Shown in pieces: positions 40,179 to 49,852 of a stretch of 64,000 bases of DNA. Source of the DNA: Morganella morganii (GTDB lineage: Bacteria; Pseudomonadota; Gammaproteobacteria; Enterobacterales; Enterobacteriaceae); NCBI RefSeq assembly GCF_019402645.1, contig NZ_VKKS01000001.1, positions 3,264,920-3,328,919 on the forward strand, read 5' to 3'. Below the pieces are notes generated by a model. That model ran no database searches. It saw only the letters and a program-made list of their open reading frames with translations, and was not told the DNA's origin. Position numbers and translations under genes: made by a program. The first letter of the stretch is position 1. Every line of letters starts with the position of its first letter.

Positions 40179-40323
40179 ATTTATTTTTTCTTATGGTATC
40201 GAGCCAGCTCACAAAATAAACCCAAATAAAATCCGGATTTTCATTTATTTGATAGCAATCGCTGTTAACCAGTCGTAAATAATTATGATATATGGAGATA
40301 TTCCGACAACCCGGAGGCTTTGG

Positions 40324-41943
40324 ATGAGCGTAAAAACAATGGCTGTGAATGAACTGGAGCAGTATGGTATCCGCGATGCCGCAGAAATAATCTATAACCC
40401 GAGTTACGACTTACTCTTTGATGAAGAAACCCGTCCCGGTCTGACCGGTTATGAACACGGCGTTGTCACCACCAGCGGCGCGGTCGCTGTGGACACCGGC
40501 ATTTTTACCGGCCGCTCTCCGAAAGACAAATATCTGGTCAGAGATGATCTCACCCGCGACACCGTCTGGTGGGCTGATCAGGGAAAAGGAAAAAACGACA
40601 ATAAACCACTGTCACAGGACACCTGGAACACGCTGAAAAACCTGATCACCCGTCAGTTATCCGGCAAACGCCTGTTTGTGGTGGACGCTTTCTGCGGTGC
40701 CAATGCCGATACCCGCCTGAAAGTCCGCTTTATTACTGAAGTTGCCTGGCAGGCGCATTTTGTCAAAAACATGTTTATCCGCCCGGATGAAAGCGAACTG
40801 CATGATTTTGAACCGGATTTCATTGTGATGAACGGTGCAAAATGTGTGAATCCGGACTGGCAGGCACAGGGGCTGAACTCTGAAAACTTTGTGGCATTCA
40901 GCCTGAGCGAGCGCATCCAGCTTATCGGCGGCACCTGGTACGGCGGTGAAATGAAGAAAGGTATGTTCTCCATCATGAATTATCTGCTGCCGTTACAGGG
41001 AATTGCCTCCATGCACTGCTCGGCAAACGTGGGTGAAAAAGGGGATGTGGCCATTTTCTTCGGCCTGTCCGGTACCGGTAAAACCACTCTCTCCACGGAT
41101 CCGAAACGCAAGCTGATCGGCGATGACGAACACGGCTGGGATGATGACGGCGTCTTTAACTTTGAAGGCGGCTGCTACGCCAAAACGATTAATTTATCTG
41201 CGGAAGCGGAGCCGGATATTTATCATGCCATCAGCCGTGATGCGCTGCTGGAAAACGTGGTTGTCCGTCCGGACGGCAGTGTGGATTTTAATGACGGCAG
41301 CAAAACCGAAAATACCCGGGTTTCTTATCCTATCTATCATATTGAAAATATTGTTAAACCTGTCTCCAAAGCGGGGCACGCCAACAATGTGATTTTCCTG
41401 ACCGCCGATGCCTTCGGCGTGCTGCCGCCGGTGGCGGAACTGACACCGGAGCAGATGCAGTATCATTTCTTATCCGGCTTTACTGCCAAGCTGGCCGGCA
41501 CCGAGCGGGGTGTCACCGAACCGACGCCGACCTTCTCCGCCTGCTTCGGTGCAGCATTTCTGACGCTGCACCCGACACAGTATGCTGATGTGCTGGTAAA
41601 ACGGATGAAAGCAGCCGGGGCAAAAGCTTATTTAGTGAACACCGGGTGGAACGGAACCGGAAAACGCATTTCAATTAAGAATACACGTGCTATCATAGAC
41701 GCCATTCTTAGTGGGGATATTGATAAAGCAGCGAAACATACGCTGCCGGTCTTTAATCTGGCCATTCCTCACGAACTGCCGGGTGTCGACAGTCATATAC
41801 TCGACCCGCGCAACACTTATGATAATGTCGCGCAGTGGCAGGAAAAAGCGGAAGACCTTGCAAGGCGGTTTATAAATAACTTTGATAAATATACCGATAC
41901 GCCGGCAGGTCAGGCTCTGATTAGTGCGGGGCCTTCGCTGTAA
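40324..41943 (+). CDS. pckA: Phosphoenolpyruvate carboxykinase (ATP) PckA
   Basis: The 539-residue enzyme matches E. coli PckA (540). The P-loop [11 protein letters not shown] and the kinase-2 metal site [14 protein letters not shown] are intact. It makes PEP from oxaloacetate in gluconeogenesis. I start at the ATG at 40324, which has GGAGG six bases ahead; the frame is open another 13 codons upstream without an RBS. Confidence 0.97.
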   Translation: MSVKTMAVNELEQYGIRDAAEIIYNPSYDLLFDEETRPGLTGYEHGVVTTSGAVAVDTGIFTGRSPKDKYLVRDDLTRDTVWWADQGKGKNDNKPLSQDTWNTLKNLITRQLSGKRLFVVDAFCGANADTRLKVRFITEVAWQAHFVKNMFIRPDESELHDFEPDFIVMNGAKCVNPDWQAQGLNSENFVAFSLSERIQLIGGTWYGGEMKKGMFSIMNYLLPLQGIASMHCSANVGEKGDVAIFFGLSGTGKTTLSTDPKRKLIGDDEHGWDDDGVFNFEGGCYAKTINLSAEAEPDIYHAISRDALLENVVVRPDGSVDFNDGSKTENTRVSYPIYHIENIVKPVSKAGHANNVIFLTADAFGVLPPVAELTPEQMQYHFLSGFTAKLAGTERGVTEPTPTFSACFGAAFLTLHPTQYADVLVKRMKAAGAKAYLVNTGWNGTGKRISIKNTRAIIDAILSGDIDKAAKHTLPVFNLAIPHELPGVDSHILDPRNTYDNVAQWQEKAEDLARRFINNFDKYTDTPAGQALISAGPSL

Positions 41944-41978
41944 CCGGATAACAAGAAAAGTAGTGTGAGCAAAACAGT

Positions 41979-42010
41979 AGCCCCGGGTCAGATGATCCGG
42001 GGCTTTCTGT
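41979..42010. terminator. Terminator after pckA
   Basis: AGCCCCGG (41979-41986) pairs with CCGGGGCT (41997-42004), then TTCTGTTTT. It overlaps the end region of the convergent yhhW gene. Confidence 0.8.
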
Positions 42011-42011
42011 T

Positions 42012-42710
42012 TTATTGTGCAGGAGGCAGATCAAACAGCAGAATTTCACTGTCTTCTGCGGCTTTCAGGCTGATTAACGACTCATCCCATACGGCCACAC
42101 CATCACTGGTTTTCACCGTCTGACCATTTACTGTCAGTTCACCTTTTACTACCTGAATCCAGACCATTCGCCCGCTCTGAGGCTGATAATCACCCTCTTC
42201 ACCGGCAGCCAGCGTCCGGCGCCACAGTGTCATGTCCTGAAAAACTTTCAGCGAACCGTCACGGGCATCCGGGGAAAGTACCAGCTGGCATCCGTTTGCC
42301 GCATCAAACCGGCGCTGCTCATAACGCGGGGTCAGACCGGTTTTTTCAGGGATAATCCAGATCTGATACAGATGCAGCGGATTATCATTATTCGGATTAT
42401 ATTCCGAGTGGCGGATCCCGGTTCCGGCGCTCATAATCTGGAACTCACCGGCAGGCACCTGTTCTTTATTCCCCATGCTGTCCTGATGCTCAACCGCACC
42501 ACCCAGCACATAGGTCAGAATTTCCATATCTTTATGCGGATGGGTGCCGAACCCCTGGCCTTCCGCGATAAAGTCTTCGTTAATGACCCGCAGGGCGGAA
42601 AAACCCATAAAGTTCCGGTCATAATAATCGGCAAACGAAAAAGTGTGCCAGCTGTCCAGCCAGCCGTGATTAGCATGGCCGCGTTCATTTGCAGGGCGTA
42701 CATAGATCAT
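42012..42710 (-). CDS. yhhW: Pirin-family protein YhhW (quercetin 2,3-dioxygenase type)
   Basis: The 232-residue bicupin has the metal ligands HPHKDMEIL and HSEYNPN with a later Glu. E. coli YhhW has quercetinase activity in vitro; its true substrate is unknown. I start at the ATG at 42710 (MIYVRPANERGHANHGWLD), which is the family start; the frame is open 18 codons upstream. It sits next to ryhB as in E. coli. Confidence 0.92.
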   Translation of the reverse strand: MIYVRPANERGHANHGWLDSWHTFSFADYYDRNFMGFSALRVINEDFIAEGQGFGTHPHKDMEILTYVLGGAVEHQDSMGNKEQVPAGEFQIMSAGTGIRHSEYNPNNDNPLHLYQIWIIPEKTGLTPRYEQRRFDAANGCQLVLSPDARDGSLKVFQDMTLWRRTLAAGEEGDYQPQSGRMVWIQVVKGELTVNGQTVKTSDGVAVWDESLISLKAAEDSEILLFDLPPAQ

Positions 42711-42857
42711 AATTTTTCTCCTCAATCTGATGAGGTTAAGTTTACGTCCTGCCGGTAATTTCACCAGTAGCCGGATTTAACGCAAGAATTCAAAAAATTT
42801 GAACAAGTACAGAAAGGGTGATGACGGAGTATTGTTTTCACTCCCGGGGAAAAAGAG

Positions 42858-42958
42858 GCAAAAAAAAGCCAGCACTGGGCTGGCTAAATAAACACTGGAA
42901 GCAATGTGAGCAATGTCGTTCTTTCATCTGAACCCTGAAGGTGGTCATCTGAAAGTGA
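42858..42958 (-). ncRNA. ryhB: Small regulatory RNA RyhB
   Basis: Read on the minus strand, 42879-42924 contains CGACATTGCTCACATTGCT, the conserved seed-bearing core of RyhB. It runs on to a terminator made of AGCCAGC and GCTGGCT followed by seven T (42861-42885). In E. coli ryhB also lies near the pirin gene yhhW. RyhB, with Hfq, represses iron-using proteins such as SodB and TCA enzymes under low iron. The 5' end near 42958 is estimated from a TATTAT -10 box at 42966-42971. Confidence 0.88.
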
Positions 42959-42964
42959 TTTGAT

Positions 42965-42983
42965 GATAATAGTTCTCAGTATC
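42965..42983. promoter_or_regulatory. Fur box over the ryhB promoter
   Basis: GATAATAGTTCTCAGTATC matches the Fur consensus GATAATGATAATCATTATC at about 14 of 19 positions. It overlaps the predicted ryhB -10 region, as expected for an iron-repressed RNA. Confidence 0.75.
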
Positions 42984-43098
42984 ATTTGTAAAGCACTTTT
43001 TGCTCAGAATTTCATATAATCACTGATGTTTTCTGTTAACTCACTGATACCGTGATTTATTTTAATAAAATTAAATAATTCCATAGGGTTATCAGGGA

Positions 43099-44301
43099 TT
43101 ATGCATGCGGCGAAAACGGCAGAGCCTGCGCACATGCCCATGCTGAGCTCCACGCCCACTGGAAATTATAACCGCCGAGCCAGCCGGTCACATCGGTCAC
43201 TTCGCCGATAAAATAAAGCCCCGGCACATCGCGGGCTTCCATGGTTTTGGAAGAGAGTGCCTGCGTGTCCACACCGCCGAGTGTCACCTCGGCAGTCCGG
43301 TAACCTTCAGTCCCGTTCGGCTGCACCTGCCAGTTCTGTAATTTTTCAGTGATCTCCCGCTGTACGGCCCCGGACAGCTGATTAAGAGCGGTATCAGGTA
43401 AGTCGCCGGTTGCCTGTAAACACTCCACAAGCCGTTTTGGTAACAGCTTCGCCAGCGCATTGCGCAGACTCAGATTCGGGTGTTTTTCCCGCTGCACCGT
43501 AAAAAACGCCGCCACATCGGTGCCGGGAAGTAAGTTAATACTCACATACTCTCCGGGGTGCCAGTAGCTGGAGATTTGCAGAATCGCAGGGCCTGACAGA
43601 CCGCGGTGGGTAAATAAGATATTTTCAGCAAAACAGGTGCCATCCTGTGCAGTAACTATAGCAGGCACCGCCACACCGGACAGCGTCTGTAATGCTTCCA
43701 GCAGCGGCTTATGGAGTGTGAAAGGCACCAGCGCGGCACGGGTCGGTAATACCGGCAGGCCGAACTGCTCCGCCAGGCGATAACCCAGCGGGGTGGCACC
43801 CAGACCCGGCATCGACAGACCGCCGCTGGCCACCACAAGTGAGTGACCACTCACAACCTTGCCGTTCACTGTCACACTGAAATCGTTACCCTGTTTCTGT
43901 ACTTCCGTCACTTCACTGCGCAGACGGATAACCACATTCCCTTGTTCACACTCCTCCAGCAGGAGATCAACAATCTGCTGTGCAGAATCATCACAGAAAA
44001 GCTGACCGAGAGTTTTTTCGTGATACGCAATCTGATATTTCTGCACGAGGGCAATAAAATCCCACTGCGTGAAGCGGGCCAGTGCTGACTTACAAAAATG
44101 CGGGTTTTCACTCAGATATGCCGCCGGTTCTGTATACAGGTTGGTAAAATTACAGCGCCCGCCCCCGGACATCAGTATTTTCCTCCCGGCTTTTTTGCCG
44201 TTATCCAGCACCAGCACCCGCAGCCCGCGCTGCCCTGCCTGTGCGGCGCAAAACAGCCCGGCGGCACCCGCGCCTATTACAATCGCGTCAAACTTTTCCA
44301 A
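43099..44301 (-). CDS. yhiN: Flavoprotein YhiN (HI0933 family)
   Basis: The 400-residue protein has the FAD-binding IGAGAAGLFCAAQAGQRG at residues 9-26 and the family blocks KILMSGGGRCNFTN and GGYNFQWAWSSAWACAQ. Its biochemical role is unknown; it is annotated as an NAD(P)/FAD-dependent oxidoreductase. It diverges from pitA, as yhiN and pitA do in E. coli. Confidence 0.92.
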   Translation of the reverse strand: MEKFDAIVIGAGAAGLFCAAQAGQRGLRVLVLDNGKKAGRKILMSGGGRCNFTNLYTEPAAYLSENPHFCKSALARFTQWDFIALVQKYQIAYHEKTLGQLFCDDSAQQIVDLLLEECEQGNVVIRLRSEVTEVQKQGNDFSVTVNGKVVSGHSLVVASGGLSMPGLGATPLGYRLAEQFGLPVLPTRAALVPFTLHKPLLEALQTLSGVAVPAIVTAQDGTCFAENILFTHRGLSGPAILQISSYWHPGEYVSINLLPGTDVAAFFTVQREKHPNLSLRNALAKLLPKRLVECLQATGDLPDTALNQLSGAVQREITEKLQNWQVQPNGTEGYRTAEVTLGGVDTQALSSKTMEARDVPGLYFIGEVTDVTGWLGGYNFQWAWSSAWACAQALPFSPHA

Positions 44302-44554
44302 AATAGTGTTCTCTGTGTCTTAAAATGTGGAGATATTCCGATAAATGTCTTAAATTTGTCATGATGATTAAATCAGGCCAAAAATTTATTCTTTTCAGGA
44401 AAGGAGCCTAATCCGATGATATACAAGGGTTAATAATTCCTTAAGCTGATTTGATGAAGGTATCAAATCAAAAAAAGGCCATATTTCACTTCCCCGGGAC
44501 GCATTTGTCGCTGATAATGCGCCGCGTTCATGTCCAACAACTGGCTTAACGTCT

Positions 44555-46045
44555 ATGCTACATCTATTTACAGGCCTGGAATTTCACACCGGCCTTTTGT
44601 TAGTACTGGCACTGGTCTTTGTGCTGTTTTACGAAGCCATCAACGGCTTCCATGATACCGCAAACGCGGTAGCAACTGTTATCTATACCCGTGCAATGCG
44701 CGCGCAGCTTGCTGTCGTCATGGCGGGTGTGTTTAACTTCCTCGGGGTACTGCTCGGCGGTCTGAGCGTGGCGTATGCGATCGTGCATCTTCTGCCCACG
44801 GACTTACTGCTGAATGTCAGTTCGGCCCATGGGCTTGCCATGGTCTTTTCCCTGCTTCTCGCCGCTATCATCTGGAACCTGGGCACCTGGTACTTCGGTA
44901 TCCCGGCCTCAAGTTCTCATACCCTGATCGGCGCCATTATCGGGATCGGCCTGACCAACGCAATTGTGACCAACAGTTCCGTGGTTGATGCGCTGAATAT
45001 TCCGAAAATGATCAGTATTTTCCTTTCTCTGATTCTGTCACCGCTGGTCGGCCTGGTTATCGCCGGATTAATGATCTGGTTCCTGCGCCGCTACTGGAGC
45101 GGCACGAAGAAACGCCGCCGTATCCACTTAACACCGGCAGAACGTGAGAAAAAAGACGGCAAACGCAAACCGCCTTTCTGGACGCGTACCGCCCTTATCC
45201 TTTCCGCTGTCGGCGTCAGTTTCTCACACGGCGCAAATGACGGGCAGAAAGGTATCGGTCTGATTATGCTGGTTCTGATTGGTGTCGCACCTGCCGGCTT
45301 TATGGTGAATATGAATTCCAGTGATTACGAAATCGCCCGTACCCGCGATGCCGTGATTAACCTGGAGCAGTATTACACCACGCATAAGGATGCACTGGCA
45401 CATGCCATCGAGCTGACGCCGGCACTGAACACCGGAAATACCGTTCTCAATGAACAGTTCCACTGTGACAGTTCCCGTACCGGTGTCGTATTAAAACAGG
45501 CTCAGGATCTGCTCGGTAATATTCATACCTATGATGATTTATTACCGGAACAGCGCAGCCATATGCGCCGTCTGCTGATGTGTATTTCCGATACCGCGGC
45601 GGAAGTGGCAAAATTACCGGAAACCAAACCGGAAGATGCGCGTTTCCTGAAACGTCTGTCCAATGACCTGCTGAATACCGTTGAGTATGCACCTATCTGG
45701 ATCATCATTGCTGTCGCTCTGGCGCTCTCTCTGGGCACCATGTTCGGCTGGAAACGTGTTGCAGTGACTATCGGTGAGAAAATCGGTAAGAAAGGCATGA
45801 CATACGCCCAGGGCGTGTCTGCACAGGTCACCGCGGCTGTTTCCATTGGTGTGGCAAGTTATACCGGAATGCCGGTATCCACCACCCAGGTGCTCTCCTC
45901 TGCAGTAGCAGGTACGATGATTGTTGACGGTGGTGGTGTTCAGACCAAAACCATCAAAAACATTATGCTGGCCTGGATTCTGACACTGCCGGTGTCTATT
46001 GTGCTGTCCGGCGTGCTCTACTGGATTTCTCTGCAAATCATCTGA
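44555..46045 (+). CDS. pitA: Low-affinity inorganic phosphate transporter PitA
   Basis: The 496-residue PiT-family protein has about ten membrane segments and the duplicated signature: [15 protein letters not shown] near residue 32 and [15 protein letters not shown] near 227. It takes up phosphate together with divalent metal ions by proton symport. The length and loop of about 150 residues in the middle fit PitA. A bidirectional terminator follows. Confidence 0.96.
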   Translation: MLHLFTGLEFHTGLLLVLALVFVLFYEAINGFHDTANAVATVIYTRAMRAQLAVVMAGVFNFLGVLLGGLSVAYAIVHLLPTDLLLNVSSAHGLAMVFSLLLAAIIWNLGTWYFGIPASSSHTLIGAIIGIGLTNAIVTNSSVVDALNIPKMISIFLSLILSPLVGLVIAGLMIWFLRRYWSGTKKRRRIHLTPAEREKKDGKRKPPFWTRTALILSAVGVSFSHGANDGQKGIGLIMLVLIGVAPAGFMVNMNSSDYEIARTRDAVINLEQYYTTHKDALAHAIELTPALNTGNTVLNEQFHCDSSRTGVVLKQAQDLLGNIHTYDDLLPEQRSHMRRLLMCISDTAAEVAKLPETKPEDARFLKRLSNDLLNTVEYAPIWIIIAVALALSLGTMFGWKRVAVTIGEKIGKKGMTYAQGVSAQVTAAVSIGVASYTGMPVSTTQVLSSAVAGTMIVDGGGVQTKTIKNIMLAWILTLPVSIVLSGVLYWISLQII

Positions 46046-46070
46046 CAGCAGACACTATCCTCTGAAACTG

Positions 46071-46104
46071 AAAAGCCTGACACATGTGTCAGGCTTTTTT
46101 TTGC
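46071..46104. terminator. Bidirectional terminator between pitA and uspB
   Basis: AAAAGCCTGACACA and TGTGTCAGGCTTTT form a perfect stem of about 14 bp with T-run on both strands. Confidence 0.93.
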
Positions 46105-46117
46105 ATCCGGTTATTTC

Positions 46118-46453
46118 TTATGGCCAGATAATCATCATCAGCAGTGAAGCAATCACAATGCCGCATATCGCACTGATCATGGTGAACTGACGGCGGATGC
46201 GTTCGCAGCGCAAAATCACTTCAGGATCATGATGAGTGAGATATTCCCGCTGGTTGATATAGCGGATAAGACGCAGCTGTTTCTGCCACTGAGTATGGTC
46301 AGTAAACGCGTTATTACCGCCGACAGCATGGTAAAGCAGCGGGTCGCTGTCACGCAGGACGGAAAGTAATGCCCGGGTGGATGAATAAAACCGGATCATG
46401 TTAATCAGACAAAGAAAACATAACGCCCAGAACAGTGTAAGTATACTGAACAT
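46118..46453 (-). CDS. uspB: Universal stress protein UspB
   Basis: The 111-residue protein has one membrane helix at each end (residues about 5-20 and 88-109), matching E. coli UspB in length and topology. Expression in E. coli depends on RpoS and it confers ethanol resistance. It diverges from uspA. Confidence 0.93.
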   Translation of the reverse strand: MFSILTLFWALCFLCLINMIRFYSSTRALLSVLRDSDPLLYHAVGGNNAFTDHTQWQKQLRLIRYINQREYLTHHDPEVILRCERIRRQFTMISAICGIVIASLLMMIIWP

Positions 46454-46817
46454 AATCCACTCCTTAGACTATCTGCGGAGAAGGAACCGGTGATATCAGT
46501 GTCTATTACATCATACTGATAGCATTTTATGTATTCAGTATGAACAATGTTGTGAACTTTCACAAACTCTCGCATTCTTTCGCACTGTAGTTTAATAGTT
46601 CAGTCTCCTGAAAATATCTGTTTTGTCGCTCTCATCCTTGTGGGAAGTACACAGACTGGTATATCTTATAAATCAGACATTCTCTGCTGCCTGATAAAAG
46701 CATTGAGTTGTGATCAGCATTACACTCTTTAATAATATTAAGCAGTTATAGTATTCATAAAGGATAGCGGCGCAAGCCCTGCCAACCCCTTAACCCTTTG
46801 AACGGAAGGAGTTTCTT
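46454..46817. promoter_or_regulatory. Divergent uspB/uspA control region
   Basis: The 364-bp AT-rich region has no credible gene. It holds promoters for both stress genes. The uspA RBS GGAAGGAG lies at 46803-46810. Confidence 0.55.
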
Positions 46818-47255
46818 ATGGCATATAAACATATTCTGGTCGCAGTCGATCTTTCGCCTGAAAGTGAAGTGCTGGTAAGCAAAGCAGTTTCCATGGCAAA
46901 ACCTTACAACGCCAAAGTTTCTCTGATCCACGTTGATGTCAATTACTCTGACTTATACACCGGACTTATCGATGTAAACCTGGGTGATATGCAGCAGCGC
47001 ATTACTGAAGAAACCAGTAATTCACTGAAAAACTTGGCAAAAAATTCCGGTTATGAGATTCAGGAAATGCTCAGCGGCAGCGGTGATCTCGGCCAGGTAT
47101 TAGTCGATGCCATCAGAAAATATGATATGGATCTGGTTGTCTGCGGACACCACCAGGATTTCTGGAGCAAACTGATGTCCTCTGCCCGTCAGCTGATTAA
47201 CACCGTTCATGTCGATATGTTAATTGTTCCGTTGCGGGATGATGATAACGCATAA
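46818..47255 (+). CDS. uspA: Universal stress protein UspA
   Basis: The 145-residue cytoplasmic protein starts [19 protein letters not shown], the UspA hallmark, and ends [11 protein letters not shown]. It matches E. coli UspA (144). It is induced under growth arrest and oxidative stress. A terminator follows. Confidence 0.97.
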   Translation: MAYKHILVAVDLSPESEVLVSKAVSMAKPYNAKVSLIHVDVNYSDLYTGLIDVNLGDMQQRITEETSNSLKNLAKNSGYEIQEMLSGSGDLGQVLVDAIRKYDMDLVVCGHHQDFWSKLMSSARQLINTVHVDMLIVPLRDDDNA

Positions 47256-47281
47256 TCATCTGCTGAAAATTTATTCACATA

Positions 47282-47311
47282 AAATGCCTGCTTATGCAGG
47301 TATTTTTTTTG
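47282..47311 (+). terminator. Rho-independent terminator after uspA
   Basis: AATGCCTGC pairs with GCAGGTATT around TTAT and is followed by seven or eight T. Confidence 0.88.
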
Positions 47312-47622
47312 GCTGAAAATACGGCAGCCGGATCGGTGAAAAAAGGCGTCAACGAATTTTTTTTGTCATATATGAAAAAAACAGCTTGAAAACAGGGTAT
47401 AAACAAGAGATAAATTCAAGTGGTAAATGCAAACACATCTCACATTATTCGAAAAATAAAACAAAAATGTCCGGGATACCTCACAAAATAACGTAACCCG
47501 ATATCATTTGTGTCACAGATATGACGTACGCGAAAATGTTCCGGAGAGCCTGCCCCGGGAGATAAGTGCGGCCTGCATAACTGCTGCGTGAATGAGAAGG
47601 GCATGACAGACAGGAAACCAAC
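47312..47622 (+). promoter_or_regulatory. gdhA upstream region
   Basis: This 311-bp stretch before gdhA is AT-rich and has no credible gene. It should carry the gdhA promoter. I could not name a regulator site with confidence. Confidence 0.45.
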
Positions 47623-48963
47623 ATGAGTAACTTTATCTCTTTGGAAACGTTTCTGGAAAATGTTCAGCGCCGTGACCCATCACAGCCTGAATTCCTCCAG
47701 GCTGTGCGCGAAGTTTTCTCCACACTATGGCCGTTCCTTGAAAAAAATCCGCAGTACCGCGATCAGAACCTGCTCGCCCGCTTTGTTGAGCCGGAGCGTG
47801 TGATTCAGTTCCGCGTAACCTGGGTTGACGATCAGGGTCAGGTACAGGTTAACCGCGCATGGCGTGTGCAGTTCAGCTCAGCCATCGGCCCGTTCAAAGG
47901 CGGTATGCGCTTCCATCCGTCCGTTAACCTATCCATCCTTAAGTTCCTCGGCTTTGAGCAGACACTGAAAAACGCGCTGACCACACTGCCGATGGGCGGC
48001 GGGAAAGGCGGCTCTGACTTTGATCCGAAAGGCAAAAGCCAGGGTGAAGTGATGCGCTTCTGCCAGGCGCTGATGACCGAACTGTACCGCCATCTGGGCG
48101 CGGATACCGATGTTCCTGCGGGTGATATCGGCGTCGGCGGGCGTGAAGTCGGCTATATGGCGGGAATGATGAAAAAACTGTCCAACAACACTGCCTGTGT
48201 GTTTACCGGCAAAGGTCTCTCCTTCGGCGGCAGCCTGATCCGTCCGGAAGCCACCGGTTACGGGCTGGTTTACTTCACTCAGGCCATGCTGGAACGCCAC
48301 GGGATGAGCTTCGACGGTATGCGTGTTGCGGTTTCCGGCTCCGGTAACGTCGCGCAGTACACCATTGAAAAATGCCTGTCACTGGGTGCGAAAGTGATCA
48401 CCGCATCTGATTCCTCCGGTACCGTGGTGGATGAAGACGGCTTCACCGCCGAAAAACTGGCACGTCTGACCGAAATCAAAGACCGTTACGGACGTGTGGA
48501 AGAGTACGCGAAAGAGTCCGGTCTGGTGTATCTGAAAGATCAGACTCCGTGGGCTGTTCCGGTGGATATTGCCCTGCCGTGCGCCACTCAGAATGAGCTG
48601 GATCTGGCAGATGCTGAAGTGCTGATCAAAAACGGTGTTAAAGCCGTGGCAGAAGGTGCAAACATGCCGGCCACCATCCCGGCCACAGATGCCTTCCTGG
48701 CCGCAAATGTCCTGTTTGCTCCGGGTAAAGCAGCGAATGCGGGCGGCGTGGCAACATCCGGTCTGGAAATGTCACAGAACGCCGTCCGTCTCGGCTGGAA
48801 ACGTGAAGTGGTGGATGAGCGTCTGCATCATATCATGCTGGATATCCACAGTGCGTGCGTTGAGTATGGCAGTGAGGAAAAACAGACTAACTATGTGCAG
48901 GGCGCGAATATCGCCGGCTTTGTGAAAGTCGCTGATGCCATGCTGGCGCAGGGTGTGCTGTAA
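47623..48963 (+). CDS. gdhA: NADP-specific glutamate dehydrogenase GdhA
   Basis: The 446-residue protein (E. coli 447) has the catalytic PMGGGKGGSDFDPKGKS block near residue 125 and the Rossmann motif VAVSGSGNVAQYT near 235. It makes glutamate from 2-oxoglutarate and ammonia. It lies between uspA and rsmJ, where E. coli has dtpB, so it has moved relative to that genome. Confidence 0.96.
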   Translation: MSNFISLETFLENVQRRDPSQPEFLQAVREVFSTLWPFLEKNPQYRDQNLLARFVEPERVIQFRVTWVDDQGQVQVNRAWRVQFSSAIGPFKGGMRFHPSVNLSILKFLGFEQTLKNALTTLPMGGGKGGSDFDPKGKSQGEVMRFCQALMTELYRHLGADTDVPAGDIGVGGREVGYMAGMMKKLSNNTACVFTGKGLSFGGSLIRPEATGYGLVYFTQAMLERHGMSFDGMRVAVSGSGNVAQYTIEKCLSLGAKVITASDSSGTVVDEDGFTAEKLARLTEIKDRYGRVEEYAKESGLVYLKDQTPWAVPVDIALPCATQNELDLADAEVLIKNGVKAVAEGANMPATIPATDAFLAANVLFAPGKAANAGGVATSGLEMSQNAVRLGWKREVVDERLHHIMLDIHSACVEYGSEEKQTNYVQGANIAGFVKVADAMLAQGVL

Positions 48964-48997
48964 GTCTGTAATCTGTTACTGAAAAATGTCACAGTGT

Positions 48998-49046
48998 CGA
49001 AGGGGGTATGACAAGCGTTACGGAAGTCTCACTTGTTGCCCCTTCG
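48998..49046. repeat. Imperfect hairpin after gdhA
   Basis: CGAAGGGG (48998-49005) pairs with CCCCTTCG (49039-49046), and ACAAG (49011-49015) with CTTGT (49032-49036) inside. No T-run follows directly. It may end the gdhA transcript or be a degenerate repeat. Confidence 0.4.
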
Positions 49047-49090
49047 CGAAACGGGAACTGCCCTGTCCCCTTTTCAGGCATTATCCGGTG

Positions 49091-49849
49091 TTATCCTTCT
49101 GCTTTCATGCAAGGATAGATATCGAAACGATGGTTTTTGGTTTCAATCGCTGCCGCCGCTTTCTGCCCGGCTAACGGCTCCGCATAATCCGGCCGTTTCA
49201 CCACCACACGACGGGTTGCCAGCGCCAGTGACGGCGCCAGCAGAAGATCAGCATCCTCATCCGCGCCCACCAGCGACTGAAACACCCGCATTTCTTTTTT
49301 CACCAGTGCGCTTTTCTGCCGGTGCGGATACATCGGGTCGAGATAGACCACGTCCGGCGGCGGTGTGATTTCCGCCAGAGCATCAATCCCGGACGCATGG
49401 ATAAGGATCATCCGCTCCTGCATCCATTCCCCGATTTCACTGTCCCTGTATGCCCGCTGTAAACCATCATCCAGCAATGCAGCAACGACCGGATGACGTT
49501 CAATCATCCGCACATGGCAGCCCAGCGACGCCAGAACAAAGGCATCACGCCCGAGACCAGCGGTTGCGTCAACCACCGACGGGAGATACGATTTTTTGAT
49601 CCCGGCAGCCTTTGCCACCGCTTCACCGCGTCCGCCACCGAAACGGCGCCGGTGCGCCATAGTTCCTCCGGCAAAATCCACACGGATCCCGCCGAGTTTC
49701 GGTTCATCACACTTGCGCAGTTCCAGCCCTTCCGCCGTCAGCACCAGCGCCATCGGCGCGGTATCATCATGCTCCAGACCCCACCGCACCGCCAATACAT
49801 CAAGGGCGCAGCTGTCTGCGCCCTGTTCACACTGTAAACGAATCTTCAC
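49091..49849 (-). CDS. rsmJ: 16S rRNA (guanine1516-N2)-methyltransferase RsmJ
   Basis: The 252-residue SAM-dependent methyltransferase has [19 protein letters not shown] (SAM site, near residue 95) and the catalytic [11 protein letters not shown]. It methylates G1516 of 16S rRNA. It follows prlC with 3 bp between them, as in E. coli. Confidence 0.95.
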   Translation of the reverse strand: MKIRLQCEQGADSCALDVLAVRWGLEHDDTAPMALVLTAEGLELRKCDEPKLGGIRVDFAGGTMAHRRRFGGGRGEAVAKAAGIKKSYLPSVVDATAGLGRDAFVLASLGCHVRMIERHPVVAALLDDGLQRAYRDSEIGEWMQERMILIHASGIDALAEITPPPDVVYLDPMYPHRQKSALVKKEMRVFQSLVGADEDADLLLAPSLALATRRVVVKRPDYAEPLAGQKAAAAIETKNHRFDIYPCMKAEG

Positions 49850-49852
49850 GTA

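Noticed and set aside
48998..49046. Hairpin after gdhA as a proven terminator
   Set aside because: The stem is interrupted and no T-run follows, so I list it only as a repeat.
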